Source: Daejeonella oryzae DSM 19973
GTDB lineage: Bacteria; Bacteroidota; Bacteroidia; Sphingobacteriales; Sphingobacteriaceae
DNA length: 64,000 bases
NCBI RefSeq assembly: GCF_000422945.1
Contig: NZ_AUHA01000003.1
Coordinates: 186,001 to 250,000 of the forward strand
Direction: 5' to 3'
Shown in pieces: positions 1 through 11,200 of this stretch (position 1 is its first letter; the number at the start of each line of letters is the position of its first letter). A program made the translations under genes and the position numbers. The notes beneath the pieces were generated by a model that was given only the letters and a program-made list of their open reading frames with translations, had not been told where the DNA came from and did not search any database.

Positions 1-3000
1 TTTAATTTTGCATAGGTGGAGGTAGCCGGATCAAAGGAAAAAATAACACCATAACCCAGGGTTCCCCCCAAGGTGGTCATACCATACAGTTTCCCATTGT
101 TAGCCCGTACCAAACTCCCTGTCACCTGGCTCCCTTCCTGATTGAGCCCGGACTCGTGAAGTATGTTATAGCTGTAATCAGAAAGATCAAAGGAAAAAAT
201 TACACCTTGTTGGAAGAATCCTGCCCTGCTTCCGGTGCCGTAAAGCTTCCCATCCTTTGCCTGGAGCAGCCGGCCTGCCGGGCTATTATTCTTATTCCCA
301 AAGTTCTTTAGGATTCGATATTCAGAGGTCAAAGGATCAAAAGAAAATAGAATAGAATCGGCCACGCCAACGAGCTTACCGTCATTTATTAAAGTGAAAG
401 TGCTGCCTGGGTTAGTTGTACTAAAATCCTTTTCATTGGTAAATTTCTGGGAACTGGGGTTGATGGAAAAAAGAACTCCTCTTTCATTTTTGCCGCCACC
501 AGCAAAACCATATAAATTTCCGTTCGCCGCCTGAACCAGACTTCCACCAGCGAAACCAGACTCACCTCCATTAATATGATCGAAGTCGTGAATTTTGATA
601 TAGGTAGAGTTAGAAGGATCAAAGGAGAAAACAACACCGAATCCATTACTTCCTCCCCTAAAGGATGCGCCATACAACTTTCCATCTGTTGCTTGCAACA
701 GGCTTGCATAAGGATTAGCTCCGTCAGTCTCATTAAAATCCTTAAGTTTAGTAAAGGCAGAAGAGGACGGATCGAATGAAAAAATAACCCCGTCACGATT
801 AGTTCCGCCGCCAAGTGTTAAACCATATAATTTTCCGTCCCTCGCTTGTATCAGGCTCCCTGTAGGCTGACTGCCGTTTAAGCCGTCAAAGTCCACTAAT
901 TTTTTATATGTTGATGAGGAGAGGTCAAAAGAAAAGATGACTCCCAGGTTATTGACCCCTCCCGAGCTAGTTACGCCATAGAGTTTCCCGTCACTTGCTT
1001 GTAGCAGATAACCTTCAGAAGCTCCATTTATGCTATCGAAGTCCGAGAGTCTAATATATATTTTAGTGAGCGGATCAAAGGAAAAGATAACGCCCCTGTC
1101 AATACTTCCTCCTGCGACCATTCCATATAACTTTCCATCGCTGGCTTGAATTAATCGGGAGGTCCCTAAGGCAAGGCCTTCAAAGGATTTAACTACCGAT
1201 AGCTCATTACTACCTGGTACAAATTTTATAATCGTTCCGCCATCTTCTGTCCCTCCCTTAGGGGTTGTGCTATATAAAGCCCCTGATTTTGCGTTTTCGG
1301 GATTTATGGTAATGGAAAAAGTAAGAGGGCTTTGATCTATGCCGCCATTCGTAGTACCACCATCATCTTTGAGAATAACAGTGACTTTAGCTGTTCCTGT
1401 CGCATTTTTAGCGGCTGTAAATTTCAATGTTCCACTTGTATCAATAGATGGCTGAATTGAAAATAACCTGTTATTATTATTGCTGACTAAAAACTGGAGC
1501 TTCTGTCCAGACTCGTTTTCAGGGCCTTTCGAAAGTTCAGACGCCCATTCTTTTACAGACTGGGGGCCACTATTAACCTTTGTTACAAAGCTGATGCTAT
1601 TTAATGCAAAGGTCGGAGGATCATTAACTGGTAATACCGTTATGATAAAAGTTTGCGGGTTGCTTTGATCAATTCCTCCATTATCTGTCCCTCCATTGTC
1701 TTTTAAAATTAACGTTATGGTGTCAGAGCCATTTGTATTTAATTTCGGTTCTAACGATAAAGTTCCCAACTCATCAATATATAACCTTTGGAATAAATCT
1801 ATATTTTTTCTATTAATGATAAAACTTAGTCTTTGATTATCCTCGCCTTTGCCTGCAGTTATGTTTGTTGCCCAATTATTTAAATATTCTCTATGATCTT
1901 CTAATAGTATCGGATTAACTCCTATTGTAAAGCTTGGTGGTAAATTAGCTTGAGAGATGCTATTATCAGAAATCAGTCTTGCCAGGGCAGGAGCACGACT
2001 TGCTGCACCACCTACAACAATTTTTTCGTCCGGTTGAATAAGCACACCAAATCCCCAGTTTGAAGTACCAAAATCCAATAATCGCTTTCCGTCTATATCA
2101 AAAGCAGTGTCCAAATTTCCATCTGGCAATAGTCGCACTATTCCAATTTTTAACTCAGAGATATTAGGTGAAGGTCCAATGCCGGTAGGCGTAGATCCGA
2201 CCATAATAATACTTCCGTTTTTTTGAACGGCTACGCTGCTCCCCTGATCGTCGGCATTAGAGAAGTCAATTGTTTTTCTACCATTTACCGCAAAGCTACT
2301 GTCTAAAGTTCCGTTCGCATTTATCCTAGCTAATGCGTAATCACTAATACCAGTCGACGTATTTTTAATGTATGTGGTTCCGGACACAAGTATTTTCCCA
2401 TCATCCTGAATTACCAGGTCATATACGTAATCATTATTTCCGTCGAAATCAATATACGTTTTTCCTCCGGAACCAAAACTGGTATCCGGACTTCCGTCAG
2501 GATTCAAACGAACGATTGCGAAGTCGTCATTTGAGTCTCCGGAAATCACTATTTTTTTATCTGGTTGTAATCTAATTTTTCGACCTGTGCCCATAATGCC
2601 AATAAAAAGTATTCCATTGTCGCCAAAACCAGTATCAATAGATCCATTTTCATTGAGATGTATAATTTTAAAATCATAATCATTGGTTTTTGGATTAACG
2701 CCGTAGCCAGCCAGCAAAAGTTTACCATCATCCTGTACAGCTACGCTGGTGCTAAATTCACCTCTTTTAGCTTCGTCAAGCAAAACGATACCGTTACCAT
2801 CAAAACTCTTGTCAAGCGTGCCGTCGACATTAAAACGAACGGCTGCAAACCTGTGCAACTCCTCTCCATTTGAGGAGGAGTTCCTTACATCACCGGTCAC
2901 AATTATTTTTCCATCAGGAGCTATGCACATGTCCCAGGGATTCGCATATGAGTTGGCGACTTCTGCAAAAGCTTTTCCGTCATCGCTGAAGCTTTTATCC

Positions 3001-3272
3001 AATGATCCATCAGGATTTATGCGCACAACTGCAAAACCCTTCATGTTTGTAGCATAATTAACAGCACCTCCGGCTATTAAAATTTTCCCATCCTTTTGAA
3101 TGGCTATCGACCCAAATCCATTACTACTATAACGATATTGATTAGTTCCTGAAACGATAACACGGCCGTCATCTCCAAAGCTTTTATCAAGCGTGCCAGG
3201 TTGCGAAAAAACGATGTTAGGTACGCACATTGCTAATGTTAAGCAAATGAAACTTAGTAAAATCTTTTTCAT
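1..3272 (-). CDS. Giant secreted delta-60 / GloVer repeat protein, C-terminal part off the window
   Basis: An uninterrupted reading frame of about 1,090 codons runs from an ATG at 3272 out of the left edge, so the C-terminus is missing. It starts with the same MKKILLS signal peptide as its two neighbours. Residues about 24-430 carry delta-60-type repeats (pattern G-T-L-D-K-S-F-G-D-D-G, then IQ-D-G-K-I-L-V-x-G). About 430-650 are two Ig/cadherin-like stretches with the D-N-G-G-T motif. From about residue 660 GloVer repeats (TIGR03803 type, 'G-K-L-Y-G-x-T ... G-V-I-F-S-F-D') begin. Family knowledge points to an extracellular or surface beta-propeller-like protein, presumably with a T9SS sorting domain beyond the edge, as in the two paralogues upstream. 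Substrate and role are unknown. Large open frame certain; function unresolved. Confidence 0.88.
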   Translation of the reverse strand, partial: MKKILLSFICLTLAMCVPNIVFSQPGTLDKSFGDDGRVIVSGTNQYRYSSNGFGSIAIQKDGKILIAGGAVNYATNMKGFAVVRINPDGSLDKSFSDDGKAFAEVANSYANPWDMCIAPDGKIIVTGDVRNSSSNGEELHRFAAVRFNVDGTLDKSFDGNGIVLLDEAKRGEFSTSVAVQDDGKLLLAGYGVNPKTNDYDFKIIHLNENGSIDTGFGDNGILFIGIMGTGRKIRLQPDKKIVISGDSNDDFAIVRLNPDGSPDTSFGSGGKTYIDFDGNNDYVYDLVIQDDGKILVSGTTYIKNTSTGISDYALARINANGTLDSSFAVNGRKTIDFSNADDQGSSVAVQKNGSIIMVGSTPTGIGPSPNISELKIGIVRLLPDGNLDTAFDIDGKRLLDFGTSNWGFGVLIQPDEKIVVGGAASRAPALARLISDNSISQANLPPSFTIGVNPILLEDHREYLNNWATNITAGKGEDNQRLSFIINRKNIDLFQRLYIDELGTLSLEPKLNTNGSDTITLILKDNGGTDNGGIDQSNPQTFIITVLPVNDPPTFALNSISFVTKVNSGPQSVKEWASELSKGPENESGQKLQFLVSNNNNRLFSIQPSIDTSGTLKFTAAKNATGTAKVTVILKDDGGTTNGGIDQSPLTFSITINPENAKSGALYSTTPKGGTEDGGTIIKFVPGSNELSVVKSFEGLALGTSRLIQASDGKLYGMVAGGSIDRGVIFSFDPLTKIYIRLSDFDSINGASEGYLLQASDGKLYGVTSSGGVNNLGVIFSFDLSSSTYKKLVDFDGLNGSQPTGSLIQARDGKLYGLTLGGGTNRDGVIFSFDPSSSAFTKLKDFNETDGANPYASLLQATDGKLYGASFRGGSNGFGVVFSFDPSNSTYIKIHDFDHINGGESGFAGGSLVQAANGNLYGFAGGGKNERGVLFSINPSSQKFTNEKDFSTTNPGSTFTLINDGKLVGVADSILFSFDPLTSEYRILKNFGNKNNSPAGRLLQAKDGKLYGTGSRAGFFQQGVIFSFDLSDYSYNILHESGLNQEGSQVTGSLVRANNGKLYGMTTLGGTLGYGVIFSFDPATSTYAKL

Positions 3273-3385
3273 AATACAGGTTTTAATAATGAATAATTAA
3301 GTACAGCGGCTTTTAGAAAGGCTTGTAAATATTCTGTATCGGAAATCAAAAATGTTCAGAATGAACCTTAGAAAGAGATCATGAT
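3273..3385 (-). repeat. Duplicated 5' leader, copy 1
   Basis: The roughly 110 bases before the partial gene closely match the leaders at 6780-6890 and 11766-11870, including the block that reads tctgtatcggaaat on the plus strand. The copies are presumably shared promoter/leader DNA carried along by tandem gene duplication. I could not assign exact promoter elements. Confidence 0.75.
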
Positions 3386-3389
3386 TTCT

Positions 3390-4556
3390 TCATTCCGTCA
3401 TCATCAGTTTAAAATTTTCAATCTGTTTTGAAGTTGCTAAGCGAAGAAAATACATTCCGGCAGAAAGCTGTGATCCGTCAAATTCAAATTTCAAGGTTTG
3501 ATTGGCATTGGCTCTGCCTTCATACATTCGTTTCACCCTTGATCCTTTCAAATCATAAACATCGAGAATAACCAGATTTTCATCTGCCGGTAAAGTAAAC
3601 GTAACCATGGCATTTTTGCCGAACGGATTGGGATAGGCGCTTAACATGATTTTGGAAGTTTTTATAGTAATTGTAAAGGTTTGGGGCGGACTCTGATTGA
3701 TTCCCCCAAATTCAGTTCCTCCGTTATCTTTTAAAATCACGTTTAGGGTAGCCGTACCGCATGCATTGATGGCGGGAGTGAAGCTCAATGTTCCGTCAGA
3801 AGATATGGATGGTTGAGCAGAGAATAAATTTTTATTCGTATTGGAAACGATAAAGTGTACTGCCTGCGTTTCTTCTCCCGGATCACCTTTGGAAATATGA
3901 GTAGCCCATAAAGGAACCACCTGCGGACCTGCATTTTCATACAGGATCTGATCAGGTCCTTTAGTAAATGCAGGAGCTGAATTAACTTCATTCACGGTGA
4001 TCCGGATTTCTTCTGATACGGTACAGCTGCCATCTGAAACCACAATTTTAACGTGATAGATTCCGGGTCCCTGATCTTCTGATGGAGTCCAGGTAAACTG
4101 TCCCCCGGATGGATGGATTACGGCTAAGGTCGGGAAGTTACCCTGAGATGTTTTAGAAATTGAATAAGTCAGGATGTTGGCTGGCAGATCACTATCGGTA
4201 GCAGCAGCTGTAAAAGTGAGTTCAAAACCTTCGTTCACCGTTTTATTTCCAATAGCCGACAGAACGGGTTCCGCATTGATTTCACAAACCTGAATTTCAA
4301 TTTCTTCCGCATCGGTACAAGTTCCGTCCGAAACTTTAATTTTTACGCGGTATGTTCCCGGACCCTGTGCTTCGGTGGGTGTCCATGCAAATAAACCGGT
4401 GGATTCGTTGATTGTGGCTCCTTCCGGGAATTTACCCGTGGCAGCATGAGCAATAGAGAATTCTAATGTATTAGCCGGTATATCTTTATCGGTAGCTTTA
4501 GCAGTGAAGCTGAGTTTTTTCAGTTCATTGGCTGACTTATTTCCAATAGCTGTAAG
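3390..4556 (-). repeat. Near-identical 3' gene segment, copy 1
   Basis: This coding stretch (Ig-like modules plus T9SS domain) matches 7029-8200 at the DNA level with only scattered substitutions, unlike the more diverged repeat regions upstream. This points to recent duplication or gene conversion of the 3' module between neighbouring paralogues. Confidence 0.85.
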
Positions 4557-6779
4557 AAACGGAGCGGTGTTAATTGCAGAAGTATTTATCTCAATAAAAG
4601 CGTTTCCCTGACCAGGCCAGCGGCCATTAATACCGTCAAAGTCTTTTAATTTTGTATATGAAGATGAGCCTGGATCATACGAAAAAACAATACCATAATC
4701 GTTACTTCCTCCGCTGTGGGTAGATCCATACAACTTTCCATCTTTAGCCTGTGTAAGGGATCCCCTGGGATAGGCGCCATTTGTTTTATCAAAATCAAAC
4801 AACTTGGTAAATAAGGAGGAGGATGGGTCTAATGAGAAAATAACGCCATAATTATAATTTCCTCCCATGTTTGTCATCCCGTATAATTTACCATCAGCAG
4901 TTTGTATGAGGTTCCCTATTGGCCCATGTCCATCAAGTAATTGTGGATAATGTTCAGCATAAAAAAGTTTCTCTTGCACAATAGTGGACGAGGCAGGGGC
5001 GAAAGAAAATATGGCTCCTCCTAGTCCAGGAGACCCTTTAGAAGTCATTCCATAAAGTTTACTGTCAGTAGCCAATACCAAACTTCCCATAGGTTCGAGC
5101 CCAAATCCTCTGTCCGATCCTTCATCGTTACCAAAAGACAGCTTCTTTCTATACACAGCTGAATATGGGTCGAAGGAAAAAATGGTGCCTTTGTCACCTT
5201 CGCCTCCATAAGCTGTCATCCCATACATTTTGCCCTCGTTTGTTTGTATCAGGCTTCCGTAAGAAGGACCATTAAAATTTATCAATTTATTGAATTGGTT
5301 TGATGCGGGATCAAATGAGAAAATAACGCCGTCTGAAGGAGTCATGCCATATACTGGAGTAGTCAGGCCATATAAAAGACCATCCTGAGCTAACAGTAGG
5401 CCGCCTTTGGGATATGCCCCGCTATTTTTATCAAAATCCCAGACCTTGTTATATTTTAAGGATACAGGGTCCAATGAGAAAATAACACCGCGTCCCATGC
5501 TTCCGCCATTGGTTGTTAAGCCATAAAGATTTCCATTGTTTGCCCGTACCAAACTCCCGGTTACATAGCTCCCATCCGCATTGACTCCAAAATCTTTGAG
5601 CGTGGTATATTGGCTATCAGATAGTTTAAGGGAAAAAATAACACCACGCTCGCTAATTCCACCTGAGCCTTTGGTGCCATATAGCTTGCCATCCTTTGCC
5701 TGGAGCATCGGGCCTCCTGGGCTATCATTATTCTTATTCCCAAAGTTCTTCAGTATTCGGTATTGAGAGGTTAACGGATCAAAAGAAAATAAAATAGAAT
5801 CTGCCGCTCCAACCAGTTTTCCATCGTTTGTTGAAGTGAAAGTGCTGCCGGGGTTAGTTTGGCTAAAATCCATTTCCTTGGTAAATTTCAAAGAAGAAGG
5901 ATTAATGGAAAAAAGAACTCCCAACTCATTCTTACCCCCCCGATCAGTAAAACCATATAAATTTCCGTTCGCCGCCTGGACCAGGCTTCCACGATCAACA
6001 CCCGGTCTGCTTCCATTAATATGATCGAAGTCATGAATTTTAGTGTAGGTAGAATTAGAGGGATCAAAAGAGAAAACAACACCAAATTCATTATTCCCAC
6101 CCCTATGGGTTGTGCCATACAACTTCCCATCTGTTGCCTGCAATAGGCTTACGTAAGGATTAGCTCCATCAGCCCCGGTAAAATCTTTAAGATTAACAAA
6201 GGCAGAAGAGGACGGATCAAATGAAAAGATAACCCCGTCATTATTGGTTCCACCCGTGAATGTCATCCCATACAATTTTCCATCCTTAGCCTGTACCAGG
6301 CCTCCTAGAGGCCTACTCCCATTTACGCCGTCAAAGTCTATTAATTTTTTATAGGTGGATGAGGACAGATCAAAAGAAAAGATTACTCCTCTGTCATTAA
6401 TCCCGCCCTGGGGAGTCATTCCATAGAGTTTCCCGTCGGTTGCTTGTAATAACATCCCTTGAGGGTATACTCCATTTTTTTGGTCGAAATCCCAAAGTTT
6501 TTTATATGTTTTAGCGAGAGGATCAAATGAAAAGATGACGCCGCTCTCTGTCATGCCGTATAACAATCCATTGCTGGCCTGGATTAATTTAGAGCTTGGA
6601 CCTTTGGCAAGACTTTCAAAAGATTTAACAACGGTGAGTTCATTTGTTTCAATTACAAATTTGTTAATCGTGCCCCCTCGGCCGTTTCCCCCGGCAGATG
6701 TGGTGCCAAATAGAATCTGTGCCTGCAGAGATGCCATACAAGCAAAGAAGTAAACCATACTGAGTAAAATCTTTTTCAT
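3390..6779 (-). CDS. Secreted GloVer-repeat protein with Ig-like domains and T9SS sorting domain
   Basis: 1,129 residues. Order: signal peptide (1-20, ending in LQAQ); about a dozen GloVer repeats (TIGR03803 type) over about 22-730, each with a 'DGKLYGMT..GG' and 'GVIFSFDP' core; two He_PIG/cadherin-like modules (beginning near 'AIGNKSANEL' and 'AIGNKTVNEG'); a third Ig-like stretch with a D-N-G-G-T-E-F-G-G-I-N motif; and a C-terminal type A T9SS domain of about 80 residues ('SAYPNPF...', 'VYDLKGSRV', 'SAGMYFLRL'). These features predict export by Sec and then through the type IX system to the cell surface. It lies 117 bases upstream of the partial paralogue. The last about 390 codons are nearly identical in DNA to those of the next gene. 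Ligand or enzymatic role cannot be read from the sequence. Confidence 0.93.
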   Translation of the reverse strand: MKKILLSMVYFFACMASLQAQILFGTTSAGGNGRGGTINKFVIETNELTVVKSFESLAKGPSSKLIQASNGLLYGMTESGVIFSFDPLAKTYKKLWDFDQKNGVYPQGMLLQATDGKLYGMTPQGGINDRGVIFSFDLSSSTYKKLIDFDGVNGSRPLGGLVQAKDGKLYGMTFTGGTNNDGVIFSFDPSSSAFVNLKDFTGADGANPYVSLLQATDGKLYGTTHRGGNNEFGVVFSFDPSNSTYTKIHDFDHINGSRPGVDRGSLVQAANGNLYGFTDRGGKNELGVLFSINPSSLKFTKEMDFSQTNPGSTFTSTNDGKLVGAADSILFSFDPLTSQYRILKNFGNKNNDSPGGPMLQAKDGKLYGTKGSGGISERGVIFSLKLSDSQYTTLKDFGVNADGSYVTGSLVRANNGNLYGLTTNGGSMGRGVIFSLDPVSLKYNKVWDFDKNSGAYPKGGLLLAQDGLLYGLTTPVYGMTPSDGVIFSFDPASNQFNKLINFNGPSYGSLIQTNEGKMYGMTAYGGEGDKGTIFSFDPYSAVYRKKLSFGNDEGSDRGFGLEPMGSLVLATDSKLYGMTSKGSPGLGGAIFSFAPASSTIVQEKLFYAEHYPQLLDGHGPIGNLIQTADGKLYGMTNMGGNYNYGVIFSLDPSSSLFTKLFDFDKTNGAYPRGSLTQAKDGKLYGSTHSGGSNDYGIVFSYDPGSSSYTKLKDFDGINGRWPGQGNAFIEINTSAINTAPFLTAIGNKSANELKKLSFTAKATDKDIPANTLEFSIAHAATGKFPEGATINESTGLFAWTPTEAQGPGTYRVKIKVSDGTCTDAEEIEIQVCEINAEPVLSAIGNKTVNEGFELTFTAAATDSDLPANILTYSISKTSQGNFPTLAVIHPSGGQFTWTPSEDQGPGIYHVKIVVSDGSCTVSEEIRITVNEVNSAPAFTKGPDQILYENAGPQVVPLWATHISKGDPGEETQAVHFIVSNTNKNLFSAQPSISSDGTLSFTPAINACGTATLNVILKDNGGTEFGGINQSPPQTFTITIKTSKIMLSAYPNPFGKNAMVTFTLPADENLVILDVYDLKGSRVKRMYEGRANANQTLKFEFDGSQLSAGMYFLRLATSKQIENFKLMMTE

Positions 6780-6890
6780 AATACAGGTTTTAATGAGTGA
6801 ATAATTAAGTACAGCGGCTTTTAGAAAGGCCTGTAAAAATTCTGTATCGGAAATGAAAAATGTTCAGGATGAACCTTAGAAAGAGGTCAT
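6780..6890 (-). repeat. Duplicated 5' leader, copy 2
   Basis: Leader of the 1,129-residue gene, almost the same as the one at 3273-3385. The rest of the 249-base gap up to 7028 shows no reading frame or clear terminator hairpin that I can support. Confidence 0.75.
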
Positions 6891-7028
6891 GAGAAGAACA
6901 GGAGATGGCAAAGAATCTTTACTGATCTTCTGATTAGTTGATAAATCAAGTTCTTTCAAGATTATTACCTATATAAGTTAGGAATTAATGATCTTATTTT
7001 TGCAATCCCTTGCCTATTTAAAAGTTCT

Positions 7029-8200
7029 TCATTCCGTCATCATCAGTTTAAAATTCTCAATCTGTTTTGAAGTTGCTAAGCGAAGAAAATACATTCCGGC
7101 AGAAAGCTGTGATCCGTCGAATTCAAATTTCAAGGTTTGATTTGCCTCGGCCCGGCCCTCATACATTCGTTTCACCCGGGATCCTTTCAAATCATAAACA
7201 TCGAGAATAACCAGATTTTCATCTGCCGGTAATGTAAATGTGACCATGGCATTTTTGCCAAACGGATTGGGATAGGCGCTAAGCAGGATTTTGGAAGATT
7301 TTACAGTAATTGTAAATGTTTGGGCCGGACTCTGATTTATACCCCCAAATTCAGTTCCTCCGTTATCTTTTAAAATCACGTTTAGGGTAGCCGAACCGCA
7401 TGCATTGATAGCGGGAGTGAAGCTCAATGTTCCATCAGGAGATATGGTGGGTTGAGCAGAGAATAAATTTTTATTCGTATTGGAAACGGTAAAGTGTACT
7501 GCCTGCGTTTCTTCTCCCGGATCACCTTTGGAAATATGAGTAGCCCATAAAGGAACCACCTGCGGACCTGCATTTTCATACAGGATCTGATCCGGTCCTT
7601 TGGTAAATGCAGGAGCTGAATTAACTTCATTCACGGTGATCCGGATTTCTTCTGATACGGTACAGCTGCCATCTGAAACCACAATTTTAACGTGATAGAT
7701 TCCGGGTCCCTGATCTTCTGATGGAGTCCAGGTAAACTGTCCCCCGGATGGATGGATCACGGCTCCGGTCGGGAAGTGACTCTGAGATGTTTTTGCCAAA
7801 GAATAAGTCAGGATATTGGCTGGCAGGTCACTATCTGTAGCAGCGGCTGTAAAAGAGAGTTCAAAACCTTCGTTCACCGTTTTATTTCCAATAGCCAACA
7901 GAACCGGTTCCGCATTAATTTCACAAACCTGGATCTCGATTTCTTCCTCATCAATACAAGTTCCATCCGAAACCTTAATTTTAACCCGATATGTTCCCGG
8001 ACCCTGTGCTTCGGTGGGTGTCCATGTAAATAAACCGGTAGATTTATTGATTGTTGCTCCTTCCGGGAATTGTCCCGTAGTAGCATTAGCCAGTGAGAAT
8101 TTAAGCTCGTCAGGTGCTGAATCTTTATCGATAGCTTTTACAATGAAGTTGAGTTTTTTCAGTTCGTTAATGGATTTATTGCCTATAGCTGCAAGAACCG
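7029..8200 (-). repeat. Near-identical 3' gene segment, copy 2
   Basis: Partner of 3390-4556. It covers the last Ig-like modules and the T9SS domain; the DNA conservation is higher than in the repeat blocks upstream. Confidence 0.85.
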
Positions 8201-11200
8201 GAGCGGATTTACATTCAATGCCACTTACCTCAATAAAGCTGGAGCCAATTTCCGGGTAAGCGCCGTTTGTTCCATCAAAATCTTTGCGTTTAATGAGAGT
8301 TCTGGTTGTTATATTATATGAAAAGATTACTCCTTTATCGTATGAACCTCCTGTGTTTGTGGTTCCGTACAGATTACCATCACCTGCCTGCATGAGGGTA
8401 CCTTTGGGACTTCTGCCTGTTTTTTCATCAAAGCTTGCCCGACTTGAAGCGATGTTCGAGTCAAGATTAATAGAAAAAATTTCCCCCCAACCTCGTCCTC
8501 CTCCTTCGAAGTTCATTCCATATAGTTTTCCGTCATTTGCCTGGATCAAACTGCCGAATGGATTTTCAAAGTCATTAAAATTAATAAAGTTATTATGCTG
8601 AAGTGTAGTAGGATCGAAGCTAAATACAGTTCCATAATCTTCAAATCCTCCCTCATGGGTCATGCCATACAGAATGCCATTATTGGCCTGAACAAGGCTG
8701 CCATATGGGCTCTTGCCCATATTATCATCAAAAAACGGTGTGATGAAATCTTTTAATTTGATGTAGGTAGCTGTAGTAATATTATAAGAGAATATCACGC
8801 CATATGAAAATTTAATATAGAAACCACCTTGTCCGTCACCTTCTGTACGGGTCATACCGTACAGTTTACCATCAGTAGCCTGGATGAGGCTTCCCCAAGG
8901 ATTAGCCCCGTCATCTCCTTTAAAATCTTTCAGCTTGGCATAAGTAGAATTAGAAGGATCAAAAGAAAAGATGACACCTTTATTATTTGTACCGCCTTTT
9001 TCAGTCATGCCGTACAATTTGTTGTTATTTGCCAGCATTAAACCACCCCGGGGATTGGCACCGTTTATATTGTCAAAATCCTTTAATTTGGTATAGGTTG
9101 ATGTTGCCGGGTCGAATGAAAAAATTACCCCAAATCCCATCTTTCCTCCAGAAGTTGTCATCCCGTATAATTTTTTGTCGTTCCCCTGAATAAGACTTCC
9201 GGTAACGCTGTAACCTTCTTTAGAGTTTAATTCAAATGACTTAACAACAGTTAGGCTGTTTGTAGATGGCAGAAATTTAATAATAGTACCTCCATTTCCT
9301 TTTCCGCCTGAAGAGGTGGTACTATAAAGAGTGGGGTGTAAATTTACTTCTCTAACATCGATCCCAAGTTCTTCTTCATCAATATTAGATCCATCTGAAA
9401 CCAAAATCGTGAGATAATATGTTCCCGGACCCTGCGCTTCGGTTGGTGTCCATGAGAATTCTCCTGTAAAAGCATCTATTTTTGCTCCGGTTGGAAAGGC
9501 TCCGCTTGAAGCTTGTGTCAACGAAAATTTAAGCAAGTTAGAAGGTGTATCCTTGTCGGTAGCTTTTGCAGTAAATTTGAGTTCCCTCAGTTCGTTAATC
9601 GATTTATTACCAATAGCTGCAAGAATAGGAGGAGTGCCGGATTTATATTCAATGAAAGGATATGGAGGAAAAGATGTGGGCCCATTATAATCTTTTAATT
9701 TCTTATACATTCCCGTAATTAGATCGTAGGAATAAAAAACACCCCTGTCGTATTCTCCCCCTCCAGCCATACCGTATAACTTTCCGTCACTATATTCTAT
9801 TAGTACACCGCTTGGACCATAAGCCCCCTTTTTGTTTAAGTCGAAATCTTTTAATTGGGTATATTGAGAGGTTAACGGATCAAAAGAAAATAGTACACCA
9901 TCACTATATTTTCCTCCACTGTACATTGTACCATAAAATTTGCCATTTTTTGCCTGCATAAATCCCTGGTTTTGGAAGCCTTCATTTCTACCCAAGCTTT
10001 TCAGTATTTTATAATTTGGTTTGATAGGATCGAATAGAAAAATGTCACTTCTTATGATATTGCGACCCTGATAATTCGAAATACCATATAAATTTCCGTC
10101 CTTAGATTGGATGAATCTTCCGGGTGAACCTTCCAGTTTCTCAAAATCTTTCAGCTTTTTGTAAATGGAGGATACCGGATCAAACGAGAAAATAATTCCA
10201 CTGTCGTAATTTCCACCCGCAGCTCTACCATATATCAGTCCGTTTTCTGACTGGAAAATATGTGATGGATTTAGCCCCATGGTTTCATCATCAAAGTTCT
10301 TTAGTATTTCTAAATTTCCTGTAGAAGGATCGAATGAATACAGGAGTCCTCTTAAGTCGTTGCTTCCTGCTTCATGAGAAACTCCGTAAAACTTCCCATC
10401 GCTCGCCCAAATGATTTCTCCTGCTGAAATGCTATTAAAACGGTCAAATTCAATAAGTTCCTGGTAATCAAAAGTTGAGAGGTCGAAAGAATAGAGAACG
10501 CCGTCATCGTTGCGACCGCCCTTTCTGGTCATCCCGTATAATTTTCCATCGCCGCCCTGCACTAATCCTCCTGCAGGCACGTAGGCATTCTTTTTTACTT
10601 CCCAGACCTGTGAATAAGTAGAATTCGACGGATCGAAAGAAAAGATAAAACCCGCAACATTACCTTCGCCGTAAGCCATCCCATACAACTTGCCATTTGC
10701 CGCCTGCACAAGACTTCCGTGGGGAAGGTTGTTTTCAAAGACTTTTTGAATTTTAAGAGCGTCAGAGGTGGGGTCAAACGAAAAAATCACTCCTCTATTT
10801 ATATCAGCCGCGGCTGCCAACCCATAAATTACTCCATTATCTGCCTGAATTAATCTTCCAAGCTGATGGCCGGGGCCGATAGCCTGCAAATCATTCACTT
10901 TCTGAAGTTCAAGAGTCGAAAGGTCAAAGGAAAATATAACTCCCAGGTTTGATGCTCCTCCTAAAGAGGTTTGTCCATATAATTTCCCGTCCGTTGCCTG
11001 TAGCAGGCTTCCATAGGGCCGGCTACCGATTGTGCCGTCAAACTCTTTTAAAATAGTATAAACGAGGGAGACAGGGTCGAAGACGAACACAAATCCCCTA
11101 TCCCTTTTGCCGCCCCTTGAATTAACTCCATATAGTTTTCCATCCCGCCCTCTTATCAAGTCTCCACTTGAAATTTTACCAATGCGGTATTGTGTAAATT

